Below are positions 1 through 5,365 of a DNA stretch of 6,625 nt, in pieces; position 1 is the stretch's first letter, and the number at the start of each line of letters is the position of its first letter. The notes beneath the pieces are model-generated. The model did not search any database and had not been told where the DNA came from. It worked only from the letters and a program-made list of their open reading frames with translations. Source of the DNA: Microcaldota archaeon (GTDB lineage Archaea > Micrarchaeota > Micrarchaeia > Micrarchaeales > CABMGC01); the NCBI GenBank assembly GCA_028867095.1, contig JAGWHA010000035.1:1-6625 (forward strand), in the 5' to 3' direction. A program made the translations under genes and the position numbers.

Positions 1-23
1 TGTGAATGTAGGTATACCCAAAT

Positions 24-145
24 GGCGGGGTAGCTCAGCCTGGTTAGAGCGCTAGACTCATATGCAAAGCACTATGAGTGATGAGCATTATTGCGATGAC
101 TGCTAAGAAATCTAGAGGTCGCGGGTCCGAATCCCGCCTCCGCCA
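24..145 (+). tRNA. tRNA with CAU anticodon (elongator Met or Ile2), split by an intron
   Basis: The mature tRNA folds into a full cloverleaf. The acceptor stem is 24-30 with 138-144 (one G-U pair) and the discriminator is A145. The D stem is 33-36 with 47-50, the anticodon stem 52-56 with 111-115, and the T stem 121-125 with 133-137. The spliced anticodon loop is C-U-CAU-A-A, with the anticodon at 59-61. No CCA is encoded. The first pair is G-C and the anticodon stem lacks the initiator's G-C triplets, so this is not the initiator. Elongator Met and the Ile2 tRNA (CAU with modified C34) cannot be told apart safely from sequence; elongator Met is slightly favoured by the overall look. The T loop reads U-C-C-G-A-A-U, so the almost invariant U55 is C. 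The promoter would lie mostly before the window. Confidence 0.93.
63..109 (+). other. tRNA intron (47 nt) at canonical position 37/38
   Basis: Removing these 47 bases restores a 7-nt anticodon loop. Around the junctions a bulge-helix-bulge can be drawn: outer helix 52-56/111-115; central helix CTCA (57-60) with TAAG (104-107), containing one C-A mismatch; 3-nt bulges TAT (61-63) and AAA (108-110); inner helix GCA (64-66) with TGC (101-103). Cutting after the second base of each bulge gives exactly this intron. Archaeal tRNA splicing endonuclease recognises this shape. The mismatch makes it a slightly relaxed motif. Confidence 0.85.
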
Positions 146-215
146 AGCAGCCTTGTCATCGAGGGGCTGTTCAAATCCCTAACAGAATGAGATATGTCTA
201 TCTTATTCCCAAAAT

Positions 216-227
216 GCCCTTTCGGGC
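216..227 (-). terminator. Small GC hairpin just after the LamG gene stop
   Basis: GCCC (216-219) pairs with GGGC (224-227) around a 4-nt loop, immediately downstream of the minus-strand stop codon at 228-230. On the minus strand it is followed by a short ATTTT stretch. It could mark the transcript end of the LamG gene. Archaeal termination depends mainly on T-runs, so the assignment is weak. The rest of 146-227 shows no gene. Confidence 0.3.
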
Positions 228-1211
228 TCAGGTTGTTGCATAGCTCTCAGTGAAGGTCACATTTACCGCAGTGGCGTTGTTGCCATTGCCGCTGTAATCG
301 TTCGCATTTCCATTTAGCGGCCACCACCCAACCAGATTCTTCAGGTTTATCGGCGCTCCTCCTATCCCTTCGCCATACATCGCTGCAAGCTCGTCTTGCG
401 CGAGAGGCGCGTTGTATATCTGCACATTTGTAATTATCCCATTTATAGGATAGACGCTCCCGCTCGGCCAGATATCCGCGCCCAGCACGGTGGCGTTCGA
501 TGTCTCAAAGTCCCTGGGGGAGAGCACCGCTGAGGAGAATACTTTGCCGTTTACGTAGACCGTTGCGTTTCCATTATTGTTGTTGTAGGTTGCGGCAACA
601 AACTCCCATTTGTTCTGATATGGCAAGGAGCCATTCACCCCAGAAGGCCATTTTACATATGATCCGTTTATCCAGAGAATCCCGCATGCCCCGTTGTTGC
701 GCCCGTACCCGAAAAGCGCAAATCCCGAGCCGGGGCTCGGGTCACTTGCGACCAATCCCTGGCAGTTGGTCTGCGTCTGCCCATACCAGTAGACCCACGT
801 AGTTATCGTGAGGCCCTGCGAGCCAGATTTTCCCAAGGGCAGCGCTGGCGCGCTCACATAGCTGGGATACGTGAATCCACCGCCCCCCTTCCCGTTGTTG
901 CCCTGGTTTAGGAATCTGCTGTATGCAGACCCTTCATTGCTTGCAAATAGGGGAGGGAGGTTTGTGCACGCACCCACCAGCGAAATCAGCTGCAACGTGT
1001 ATGACCCACTTGGCCTAAAGACGCTGCAGCTTCCGGGCTGTGCCCTGAGCTGCTGAGGGGTAAAGGCGTGGAGCTGGAACAAGCCGGCTATCACAGCGCT
1101 TAGTATAAGCAGCGCCATGCCGTATGTGAGTATATACTCAATTGCTATCTGGGAGGTGATTATTCTAAGGGTCTTCTTTCTAGAATCCACCTTTTTATTG
1201 AGTTTTGGCAT
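228..1211 (-). CDS. Surface protein: pilin-like class III signal peptide plus LamG/concanavalin-like domain
   Basis: This 327-residue protein is probably exported and held at the cell surface. Residues 11-20 are basic, then S20-Q21-I-A-I-E25-Y starts a hydrophobic stretch to about residue 45. That is the archaeal type IV pilin/flagellin layout, with prepilin peptidase expected to cut before Q21 and Glu at +5. Residues about 133-275 look like a LamG (laminin G-like jelly-roll) domain, typified by L-T-I-T-T-W-V, W202-E-F-V-A-A-T-Y and V-Y-V-N-G. Residues 293-313 (LVGWWPLNG, then NDYSGNGNNA) resemble the opening strand of a second LamG unit, after which the protein stops. Six N-x-S/T sequons (N182, N193, N215, N239, N312, N317) and four cysteines (62, 82, 150, 176) suit an extracellular protein. 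Such proteins are common in DPANN genomes (family knowledge). The ligand is unknown; adhesion is inference. The ATG at 1211 preserves the signal peptide and sits 25 bp from a TATA-like box. Confidence 0.82.
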   Translation of the reverse strand: MPKLNKKVDSRKKTLRIITSQIAIEYILTYGMALLILSAVIAGLFQLHAFTPQQLRAQPGSCSVFRPSGSYTLQLISLVGACTNLPPLFASNEGSAYSRFLNQGNNGKGGGGFTYPSYVSAPALPLGKSGSQGLTITTWVYWYGQTQTNCQGLVASDPSPGSGFALFGYGRNNGACGILWINGSYVKWPSGVNGSLPYQNKWEFVAATYNNNNGNATVYVNGKVFSSAVLSPRDFETSNATVLGADIWPSGSVYPINGIITNVQIYNAPLAQDELAAMYGEGIGGAPINLKNLVGWWPLNGNANDYSGNGNNATAVNVTFTESYATT

Positions 1212-1232
1212 AACAGTATTGCGTATCCTACC

Positions 1233-1240
1233 ATTAAAAA
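1233..1240 (-). promoter_or_regulatory. TATA-like box of the LamG surface protein gene
   Basis: The minus strand reads TTTTTAAT here. Its centre is about 25 bp upstream of the ATG at 1211, the spacing expected if transcription starts at or next to the start codon. No Shine-Dalgarno site is seen before that ATG, in line with a leaderless mRNA. Confidence 0.5.
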
Positions 1241-1459
1241 CGCTTTTATCAATTGGTTTTCTCTGCCAACTCGCGCTAGATGAGCGTAAGCCGGATCAAG
1301 CGCTCTCCATTTATCCCACTTATAGCGCTGGCATTCTCCATCAAACCTTTAAATTGCTCGATTTGAGGGTTTTTCACGCATAAAAATAATTGCACAATGT
1401 CGACTTCCCAATGGCGTTTTCAGCCAGGATTCATTGAGCGCTTAGGGCCTAATGGAGCA
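1241..1459. other. Intergenic stretch with no supported gene
   Basis: This lies between the divergent LamG and hydrolase genes. I see no convincing coding frame or folded RNA. It holds further AT-rich, promoter-like patches: TTATAGCG near 1321, CCTTTAAATT near 1349-1358 (which reads as a TATA-like box in both directions) and ATAAAAATAATT near 1380. There is a short T-run at about 1371. A small RNA driven from one of these patches is possible but unproven. Confidence 0.4.
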
Positions 1460-1469
1460 TTTAATAAAT
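1460..1469 (+). promoter_or_regulatory. TATA box of the serine hydrolase gene
   Basis: TTTAATAAAT is a strong archaeal TATA match. Its centre is about 24.5 bp before the ATG at 1489. The other in-frame start, TTG at 1474, would be only about 10 bp away, upstream of any start site this box could set. The box therefore decides the start codon and points to a leaderless transcript. Confidence 0.65.
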
Positions 1470-1488
1470 TGCTTTGGACAAAGAGATT

Positions 1489-2073
1489 ATGCACAAAGCA
1501 AGCAGGCTGATTATTGTCCATGGCTGGATGGGGACTCCCACGCGTGACTGGCTGGCATGGGTCAAATCAGGGCTCCGAGATGAGGATGTAGTGGTCAAAA
1601 TCCCAATGATGCCGAACACAAACAGGCCAAAGATAGAGGAGTGGAACAGGCATCTTGCAAAGGTTGTCGGAAAGCCCGATGAGAACCTATTTCTGATAGG
1701 GCACAGCATCGGTGGCAGGCTGCTTCTCAGGTACCTTGAGGGAATCGATGCGAAGATAGGCGGAGCGATAATAGTGGCGAGCTGGCTGGACAAGCGGGCC
1801 AAGCCTTTCAAGCTCAAATCGAATGCTAAGATGATGGCCCCATGGCTCGACACTCCGATAGACTGGAGGGCGATAAAGAGGCATTCAAATCAGTTCACCG
1901 CAATCTATTCGGACAATGATGCTTATGTGCCAATGAGTGCTGCGCAGACAATAAAAAGAAAGCTCAACGCAAAGGTTGTAGTTCTCCACAACAAGGGCCA
2001 CATAGACCAGACGACCTCCCCTCCAATCCTAAAGGAGATTAAAAGGATGCTCAAGAGCGCAGAAAAGGATTAA
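1489..2073 (+). CDS. RBBP9/YdeN-family alpha/beta serine hydrolase
   Basis: Starting from ATG 1489 this is a 194-residue cytosolic hydrolase of the RBBP9/YdeN type. Visible marks are V10-H11-G12-W13 (oxyanion side), W21-L-A-W24, the P39-M-M-P42 segment with W52 that is typical of this family, the nucleophile elbow G71-H-S73-I-G-G76, the acid region S141-D142-N-D144-A-Y-V-P148, and the catalytic histidine in G170-H171-I-D. The Ser-Asp-His triad is thus complete, with D142 or D144 as the acid. Length fits the family (about 180-200 residues). Substrates of RBBP9-like enzymes are poorly defined; a small ester or peptide is likely, but none can be named here. The in-frame TTG at 1474 is rejected because of TATA spacing. 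lipA follows 32 bp downstream on the same strand and may be co-transcribed, although no functional link to lipoylation is apparent. Confidence 0.85.
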   Translation: MHKASRLIIVHGWMGTPTRDWLAWVKSGLRDEDVVVKIPMMPNTNRPKIEEWNRHLAKVVGKPDENLFLIGHSIGGRLLLRYLEGIDAKIGGAIIVASWLDKRAKPFKLKSNAKMMAPWLDTPIDWRAIKRHSNQFTAIYSDNDAYVPMSAAQTIKRKLNAKVVVLHNKGHIDQTTSPPILKEIKRMLKSAEKD

Positions 2074-2105
2074 AAGGCTGAACTTAGCAAGAACATCGTG
2101 ACCAG

Positions 2106-2972
2106 ATGAAACCAGAATGGCTTACGATCAAACCTGCCTCGACAGAGAAGTACGCAGAGATAAAGCAGACCGTCTCCTCGCTCAGCCTCCACACGGTTTG
2201 CACCGAGGCGCAGTGCCCAAACATTACCGAGTGCTGGAGCTCTGGGACCGCGACATTCATGGTGCTAGGAGAGACCTGCACAAGGGGATGCACCTTTTGC
2301 GCAGTGTCAAAGAGCGCAAAGGGATCAAATGTCGACATACTTGAACCGTACAAGCTTGCGGAGGCCATTAAGAAGTGGGGATTGTCATACGTGGTTGTAA
2401 CTTCAGTATGCAGAGACGACATGGAGGACCAGGGATCCGCCCACTTTGCAAAGTGCGTCCAGGAGATAAAGAAGCTCACTCCGAGCACGCTTGTCGAGGT
2501 CCTTATACCGGATTTTAGAGGCGATTCAAGCTGCCTTGAAAGGGTTGTCGCATCAAAACCCGATGTGATTGGCCACAATATAGAAACTGTGGAGCGACTC
2601 ACTTCGGATGTAAGGGACAGAAGGGCCCAGTACAGGCAATCGCTCCAGGTACTTGCAAACGTAAAGCAAATCGATTCGACAAGATACACAAAGTCGGCGA
2701 TGATGCTTGGTATAGGGGAAACCGACGAGGAGGTTTTGCAGGCGATGAGGGACCTTAGAGCGGCGAGCGTGGATTTCCTTGCGATGGGGCAGTACCTAAA
2801 GCCAAAGGGGCATCATCTTGAGCTCAAGGAATACGTGACTCCGGAAAAATTCGAGTATTTCAAGCAGAGGGCGCTGGAGATGGGTTTCCTCTACGTTGCG
2901 TCGGGGCCATTTGTAAGAAGCTCCTACAAAGCCGGAGAGCATTTCATTGCTGCGATAGTGAACAAAAAGTGA
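2106..2972 (+). CDS. lipA: Lipoyl synthase (radical SAM)
   Basis: LipA inserts two sulfur atoms into octanoyl groups bound to carrier proteins, making lipoyl cofactor in the cytosol. All hallmarks are present in 288 residues. The auxiliary cluster motif CX4CX5C is C32, C37, C43 (in C-T-E-A-Q-C-P-N). The radical-SAM motif CX3CX2C is C58, C62, C65. The C-terminal R271-S-S-Y274 motif supplies the serine ligand to the auxiliary cluster. The central VTSVCRDD and GHNIETV segments are typical. Length matches a compact LipA. A GTGA stretch at 2098-2101 can serve as a short Shine-Dalgarno site. The nearest upstream AT patch (about 2069-2076) is about 33 bp away, so the gene is more likely read from the hydrolase promoter. 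Its stop codon abuts that of lplA on the other strand. No LipB is seen; the neighbouring LplA/LplB probably supplies the acyl carrier step. Confidence 0.96.
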   Translation: MKPEWLTIKPASTEKYAEIKQTVSSLSLHTVCTEAQCPNITECWSSGTATFMVLGETCTRGCTFCAVSKSAKGSNVDILEPYKLAEAIKKWGLSYVVVTSVCRDDMEDQGSAHFAKCVQEIKKLTPSTLVEVLIPDFRGDSSCLERVVASKPDVIGHNIETVERLTSDVRDRRAQYRQSLQVLANVKQIDSTRYTKSAMMLGIGETDEEVLQAMRDLRAASVDFLAMGQYLKPKGHHLELKEYVTPEKFEYFKQRALEMGFLYVASGPFVRSSYKAGEHFIAAIVNKK

Positions 2973-3719
2973 TCAGCGCATGAAGTTCCATTCCTGCGTC
3001 TTGTAGACGGTCTTTACCAGCATGTCTGTCTTCTCAGTTTCCTCCGGGGAGAGTTTCCCAAACTCAAACTCCTTGTCCTTTGTGAATCCCTTTAGCAGCG
3101 CCTCGTAGAGCTTCTCCTCGGAGATCTTCTTGTGGCCCAGCACGCTTGTCACCCTCTCCTCCACGCCCTTTATCATCTTGTCTGAGATCTTCTCGTTTGT
3201 TATCTTCAGTATCGAGAACATCCTCTCCACATTCAGGTCGTAGAGGATCGTCCCGTGCTGCAAAAGCGTCCCGCGCCTCCTTGTCTGGGCGTTGCCTGAG
3301 ATCTTCTTGCCAGAGACGAGGATATCATTAATCGGTGCAAACTGTGCGCTTATTCCAATCTCTGAGAGGCCGTCCACAACCCATCCGCAGATCACCTTGT
3401 AGCTCTCGATTATTCCCTTTGGGAAGAGCTCCTCTGGGGAAATGACACTGTAGGTTATCTCCCCGTTCTCTGCGTGGTAGACCGCGCCGCCGCCCGTCTT
3501 CCTTCGTACATAATCAATCCCAAACGACTTGCACCTCCCAACATTCACCTCATCGTTCATGGACTGGAAGTGGCCGATTGACACTGCACCGGGTCTCCAC
3601 TGGTAGAATCGGATTGTCGGCGGGGCCTTCTTCTCTGCTATGGCGTCGCTTATCGCCTCGTCTGTGGCCATGTTGTAGAAGGCATCGTGAGTTGACAGGG
3701 GCAGTATTCTCCACTTCAT
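2973..3719 (-). CDS. lplA: Lipoate-protein ligase A, catalytic subunit
   Basis: LplA activates lipoate (or octanoate) with ATP and transfers it to a lysine on a lipoyl carrier domain. The 248 residues cover the catalytic (biotin/lipoate ligase-fold) domain only. R72-R-K-T-G-G-G-A-V-Y-H82 is the lipoyl-AMP binding loop. N131-D132 precedes G137-K-K139-I-S-G-N-A-Q145, whose lysine K139 matches the catalytic Lys. L153-Q-H-G-T-I-L159 follows. The accessory C-terminal domain of the E. coli enzyme is missing here and is encoded separately upstream as lplB, as in Thermoplasma acidophilum, where both proteins are needed. The ATG overlaps the lplB stop by four bases (ATGA, 3716-3719), and a GGTGA ribosome site lies four bases before it. 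This suggests translational coupling and equal subunit output. The stop abuts the convergent lipA stop. Confidence 0.95.
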   Translation of the reverse strand: MKWRILPLSTHDAFYNMATDEAISDAIAEKKAPPTIRFYQWRPGAVSIGHFQSMNDEVNVGRCKSFGIDYVRRKTGGGAVYHAENGEITYSVISPEELFPKGIIESYKVICGWVVDGLSEIGISAQFAPINDILVSGKKISGNAQTRRRGTLLQHGTILYDLNVERMFSILKITNEKISDKMIKGVEERVTSVLGHKKISEEKLYEALLKGFTKDKEFEFGKLSPEETEKTDMLVKTVYKTQEWNFMR

Positions 3720-4000
3720 TTCTTCACCGCCATAATTATCGTCTGCGCAATTGACTGTGGGGTCACGCCTATCATCTCGATTTTCTCTGACTGCGCAATC
3801 TCTGCAATCCTCTTTGAAAGCTCTGACTCGGACGAGGTAATCTCCATTCCCTCAAGGGATTTCTCTATCTTCTCGAGGGAATCCTCGGGATGCAGGAAAA
3901 AATCCCCAAGGATCTGTATGGAGTCTATCCTCTCGCCGAACTTGATCTTGACAGTGACAAGCTTGCCCCCTGGCACCTTGTGTCTTGCTAAGCCCTCCAT
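3716..4000 (-). CDS. lplB: Lipoate-protein ligase accessory subunit (LplB)
   Basis: This 94-residue protein corresponds to the separate C-terminal domain of bacterial LplA (Lip_prot_lig_C type). It carries K8-V-P-G-G-K-L-V, a following beta strand V-K-I-K-F, then I-L-G-D-F-F-L-H-P-E (about 30-39) and a helical remainder. In Thermoplasma the equivalent LplB is required with LplA for adenylation of lipoate (family knowledge). It is the first gene of an lplB-lplA operon on the minus strand, with a four-base overlap. The ATG at 4000 is 24-25 bp from a TATA box with no ribosome site in between, so the mRNA is probably leaderless. Gene order is the reverse of the domain order in fused LplA enzymes. 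Confidence 0.88.
   Translation of the reverse strand: MEGLARHKVPGGKLVTVKIKFGERIDSIQILGDFFLHPEDSLEKIEKSLEGMEITSSESELSKRIAEIAQSEKIEMIGVTPQSIAQTIIMAVKK
3724..3728 (-). promoter_or_regulatory. Shine-Dalgarno site of lplA
   Basis: The minus strand reads GGTGA, complementary to the archaeal 16S rRNA tail, with four bases before the lplA ATG. It lies inside the end of lplB. It is the clearest ribosome site in the window and belongs to an internal operon gene, unlike the first genes, which lack one. Confidence 0.7.
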
Positions 4001-4020
4001 GATGAGTTAGCTCAGCAAAA

Positions 4021-4028
4021 CTATAAAA
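4021..4028 (-). promoter_or_regulatory. TATA box of the lplB-lplA operon
   Basis: The minus strand reads TTTTATAG, centred about 24.5 bp upstream of the lplB ATG at 4000. It lies in the 104-bp divergent region shared with the gene at 4105, whose own TATA-like box is at 4076-4082. The two promoters are back to back and do not overlap. Confidence 0.65.
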
Positions 4029-4075
4029 CGCCAGCGAGGCGCATAGTTTTTGCAAGAAACGCCCAATTAGGAATG

Positions 4076-4082
4076 AATATAC
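4076..4082 (+). promoter_or_regulatory. TATA-like box of the lyase-like gene
   Basis: AATATAC is centred 26 bp before the ATG at 4105. No ribosome site is seen between them, which fits a leaderless transcript. Confidence 0.5.
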
Positions 4083-4104
4083 ACCAGCAATTTCCATTGA
4101 TATT

Positions 4105-4731
4105 ATGCCCTGGATAAACTTTGGTGGCACATCAAAAAGCCTTGAGACCGAGAGCATTTACGGAGAGTTCAAGGCGAGCCTGAGGGACAGGATGGAGGAT
4201 GGAGACCGATTTGTCACAGGGCCGATGCTCCTTGACAGGCCTTATGTGGGGGGCTGGAAGATCCACATAGGGCTCGGATTTGAGAGGCCGACGACAAAGC
4301 AGGCTACAATAGAGGGCATACACGAGTTCTCGGACATAATACAAAACTACAGCAACAGGGTGCTGTTCAAGGTGGGAACATTCGAGAAGCTCGTGCGCCT
4401 CACCAACCCGGCAAACGAGCAGGTGGGCAAGGGGATAACGATCTACGTCCCTGGAACGGAGGGGGCTATAATGCCATGGCTGATAATGGAGATGCGCAAC
4501 TTTGTCGACTGCAACCAGGGCAAGCTTACTTTCGTTGGGGCAGACCAGTGCACCAACTTCCCGATATACAGGGGAGGGGTGATAAGCGTGAGGTGGGCCA
4601 GTTTCTTCTCGCCGCAGGGGCCAATGCAAAAGCAGCTGGATGCAATGGAGCGCAGCGCGCAGGCGATGTGTACAATAGCGCAAAAGGTGGGAGAAGCGAC
4701 TTTCTGGAGCCTGCTACGGCAGGTCCTCTAG
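4105..4731 (+). CDS. Stand-alone LanKC/LanL lyase-like (OspF/SpvC-type) protein, putative phospho-Ser/Thr lyase
   Basis: This 208-residue soluble protein has motifs I associate with the lyase domain of class III/IV lanthipeptide synthetases and with OspF/SpvC phosphothreonine lyases, which remove phosphate by beta-elimination to leave a dehydro amino acid. In order: G50-W-K52-I-H54-I (LanKC G-W-K-I-H-V; SpvC K-F-H-I); F88-K89-V (the Lys used as base in SpvC lies in a K-V context); G108-K-G-I-T-I-Y114 (LanKC G-K-F-I-T-I-Y-P); A146-D147-Q (LanKC S-D-R; SpvC S-D); and S161-V-R163-W-A-S-F (LanKC Y-R-Y-G; SpvC S-Y-R). Spacing and order agree throughout. The SpvC phosphate-binding Arg148 has no obvious match (N104/E105). 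No kinase or cyclase domain is attached; after about residue 170 only a helical tail follows. No precursor peptide is evident nearby. The fold is inferred from recalled motifs; activity on a phosphoprotein or peptide is more speculative. It has its own promoter and is divergent from lplB. Confidence 0.5.
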   Translation: MPWINFGGTSKSLETESIYGEFKASLRDRMEDGDRFVTGPMLLDRPYVGGWKIHIGLGFERPTTKQATIEGIHEFSDIIQNYSNRVLFKVGTFEKLVRLTNPANEQVGKGITIYVPGTEGAIMPWLIMEMRNFVDCNQGKLTFVGADQCTNFPIYRGGVISVRWASFFSPQGPMQKQLDAMERSAQAMCTIAQKVGEATFWSLLRQVL

Positions 4732-4780
4732 GCTGCCTTGGGAACGAACGTTTTATGAGAAAGGCGTATACAGCCCAAAT

Positions 4781-4788
4781 TTAATATA
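4781..4788 (+). promoter_or_regulatory. TATA box of the small membrane protein gene
   Basis: TTAATATA lies in a longer AT run (4780-4797) and is centred about 24.5 bp before ATG 4809. This places the transcription start at the start codon. It also shows that the gene is not simply carried on the upstream lyase-like transcript. Confidence 0.6.
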
Positions 4789-4808
4789 ATATTATAAGTT
4801 GATGAGAT

Positions 4809-5255
4809 ATGTTTGGAAAAAAGAACGAAGCGGGGAAGGGGATAAAGATCAATGTGGAGCTCAGGGATTCGGATGCAATCGAGGCCAAGTCGCTGGCATT
4901 TTCAAAGCTGGAGAGAGTGGCAAGCATTGTTGGGCCGATGCTTCTGGGCGCAGCGGGGCTGGAATACATATCAATACAGGCATACAACTGGGGGGTTGCC
5001 CTTGACAATGCGCTCGGGAAGATGCCGCTGGTCTCGGAGTCCGCAAACCAGGGCGCAAAGGTGATTGCCGCAAATGTGATGGCAATCTTTAACGCAAGTT
5101 CGATCATGGCCGGAATCGGCGAGGGGATGATAATCTCCGCAACTGGGGTAGGAGTATATTATGCGGGAACTGCAGCGCTCAGATACCTCGCAACCATGCC
5201 AAAGAAGATAAGCGCTGGGGCAATAAAGCTAGAGAAGAGGCCGTCTGAGAGTTAG
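4809..5255 (+). CDS. Unrecognised small membrane protein
   Basis: I do not recognise this 148-residue protein. It starts with a charged, probably cytosolic segment (residues 1-36, rich in K, E and D). A likely membrane segment follows at about 37-58 (V-A-S-I-V-G-P-M-L-L-G-A-A-G-L), then an amphipathic stretch to about 84, and two further likely membrane segments at about 85-103 and 106-128. The tail is short and basic. Gly and Ala are frequent in the membrane parts and there are no cysteines. No catalytic motif is visible. Codon use and the leaderless-type promoter match the neighbours, so it is probably a real gene. It lies 77 bp after the lyase-like gene on the same strand; a shared role is possible but unsupported beyond proximity. 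Confidence 0.72.
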   Translation: MFGKKNEAGKGIKINVELRDSDAIEAKSLAFSKLERVASIVGPMLLGAAGLEYISIQAYNWGVALDNALGKMPLVSESANQGAKVIAANVMAIFNASSIMAGIGEGMIISATGVGVYYAGTAALRYLATMPKKISAGAIKLEKRPSES

Positions 5256-5365
5256 TCAGTTCGGATGGCGCATTTGCGTTGAACAAGTGGGTGCGAAGGA
5301 ATGGCAGAGGGCGCGGGACTTCTTTATTTAGGACAGTCCAAGCCCGAAAAGAGTCGAAGCACAAT
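5256..5365. other. Intergenic DNA downstream of rnpB, no gene seen
   Basis: This lies between the end of the membrane protein gene and the 3' end of RNase P RNA. It includes a short minus-strand T-run (about 5346-5353) that may terminate rnpB, and a weak inverted repeat, GGACT with AGTCC, at about 5316-5338. I see no supported ORF. Confidence 0.4.

Noticed and set aside
78..84. GTGATGA in the tRNA intron, a perfect box C match for a C/D guide RNA, as known in some archaeal tRNA introns
   Set aside because: No CUGA box D follows in the 47-nt intron, and it is too short for a normal C/D RNA, so the match is probably chance.
148..169. CAGCC/GGCTG inverted repeat after the tRNA as an intrinsic terminator
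   Set aside because: It is only five pairs with a 12-nt loop and no T-run following.
1117..1383. Plus-strand frame of 88 codons crossing the LamG start region
   Set aside because: It begins antisense to the signal-peptide coding region, which explains its hydrophobic start, and it has no supported promoter.
2084..2689. Minus-strand frame of 201 codons antisense to lipA
   Set aside because: lipA is unambiguous in the other strand; the antisense frame has no domain, promoter or ribosome site.
4132..4683. Minus-strand frame of 183 codons antisense to the lyase-like gene
   Set aside because: The plus frame has ordered motifs and a promoter. The minus translation is rich in His, Leu and Arg, as expected from a shadow frame in GC-rich coding DNA.
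4718..4737. GGCAG/CTGCC hairpin across the stop codon of the lyase-like gene
   Set aside because: It is a short stem with a 10-nt loop and no T-tract; not convincing as a terminator.
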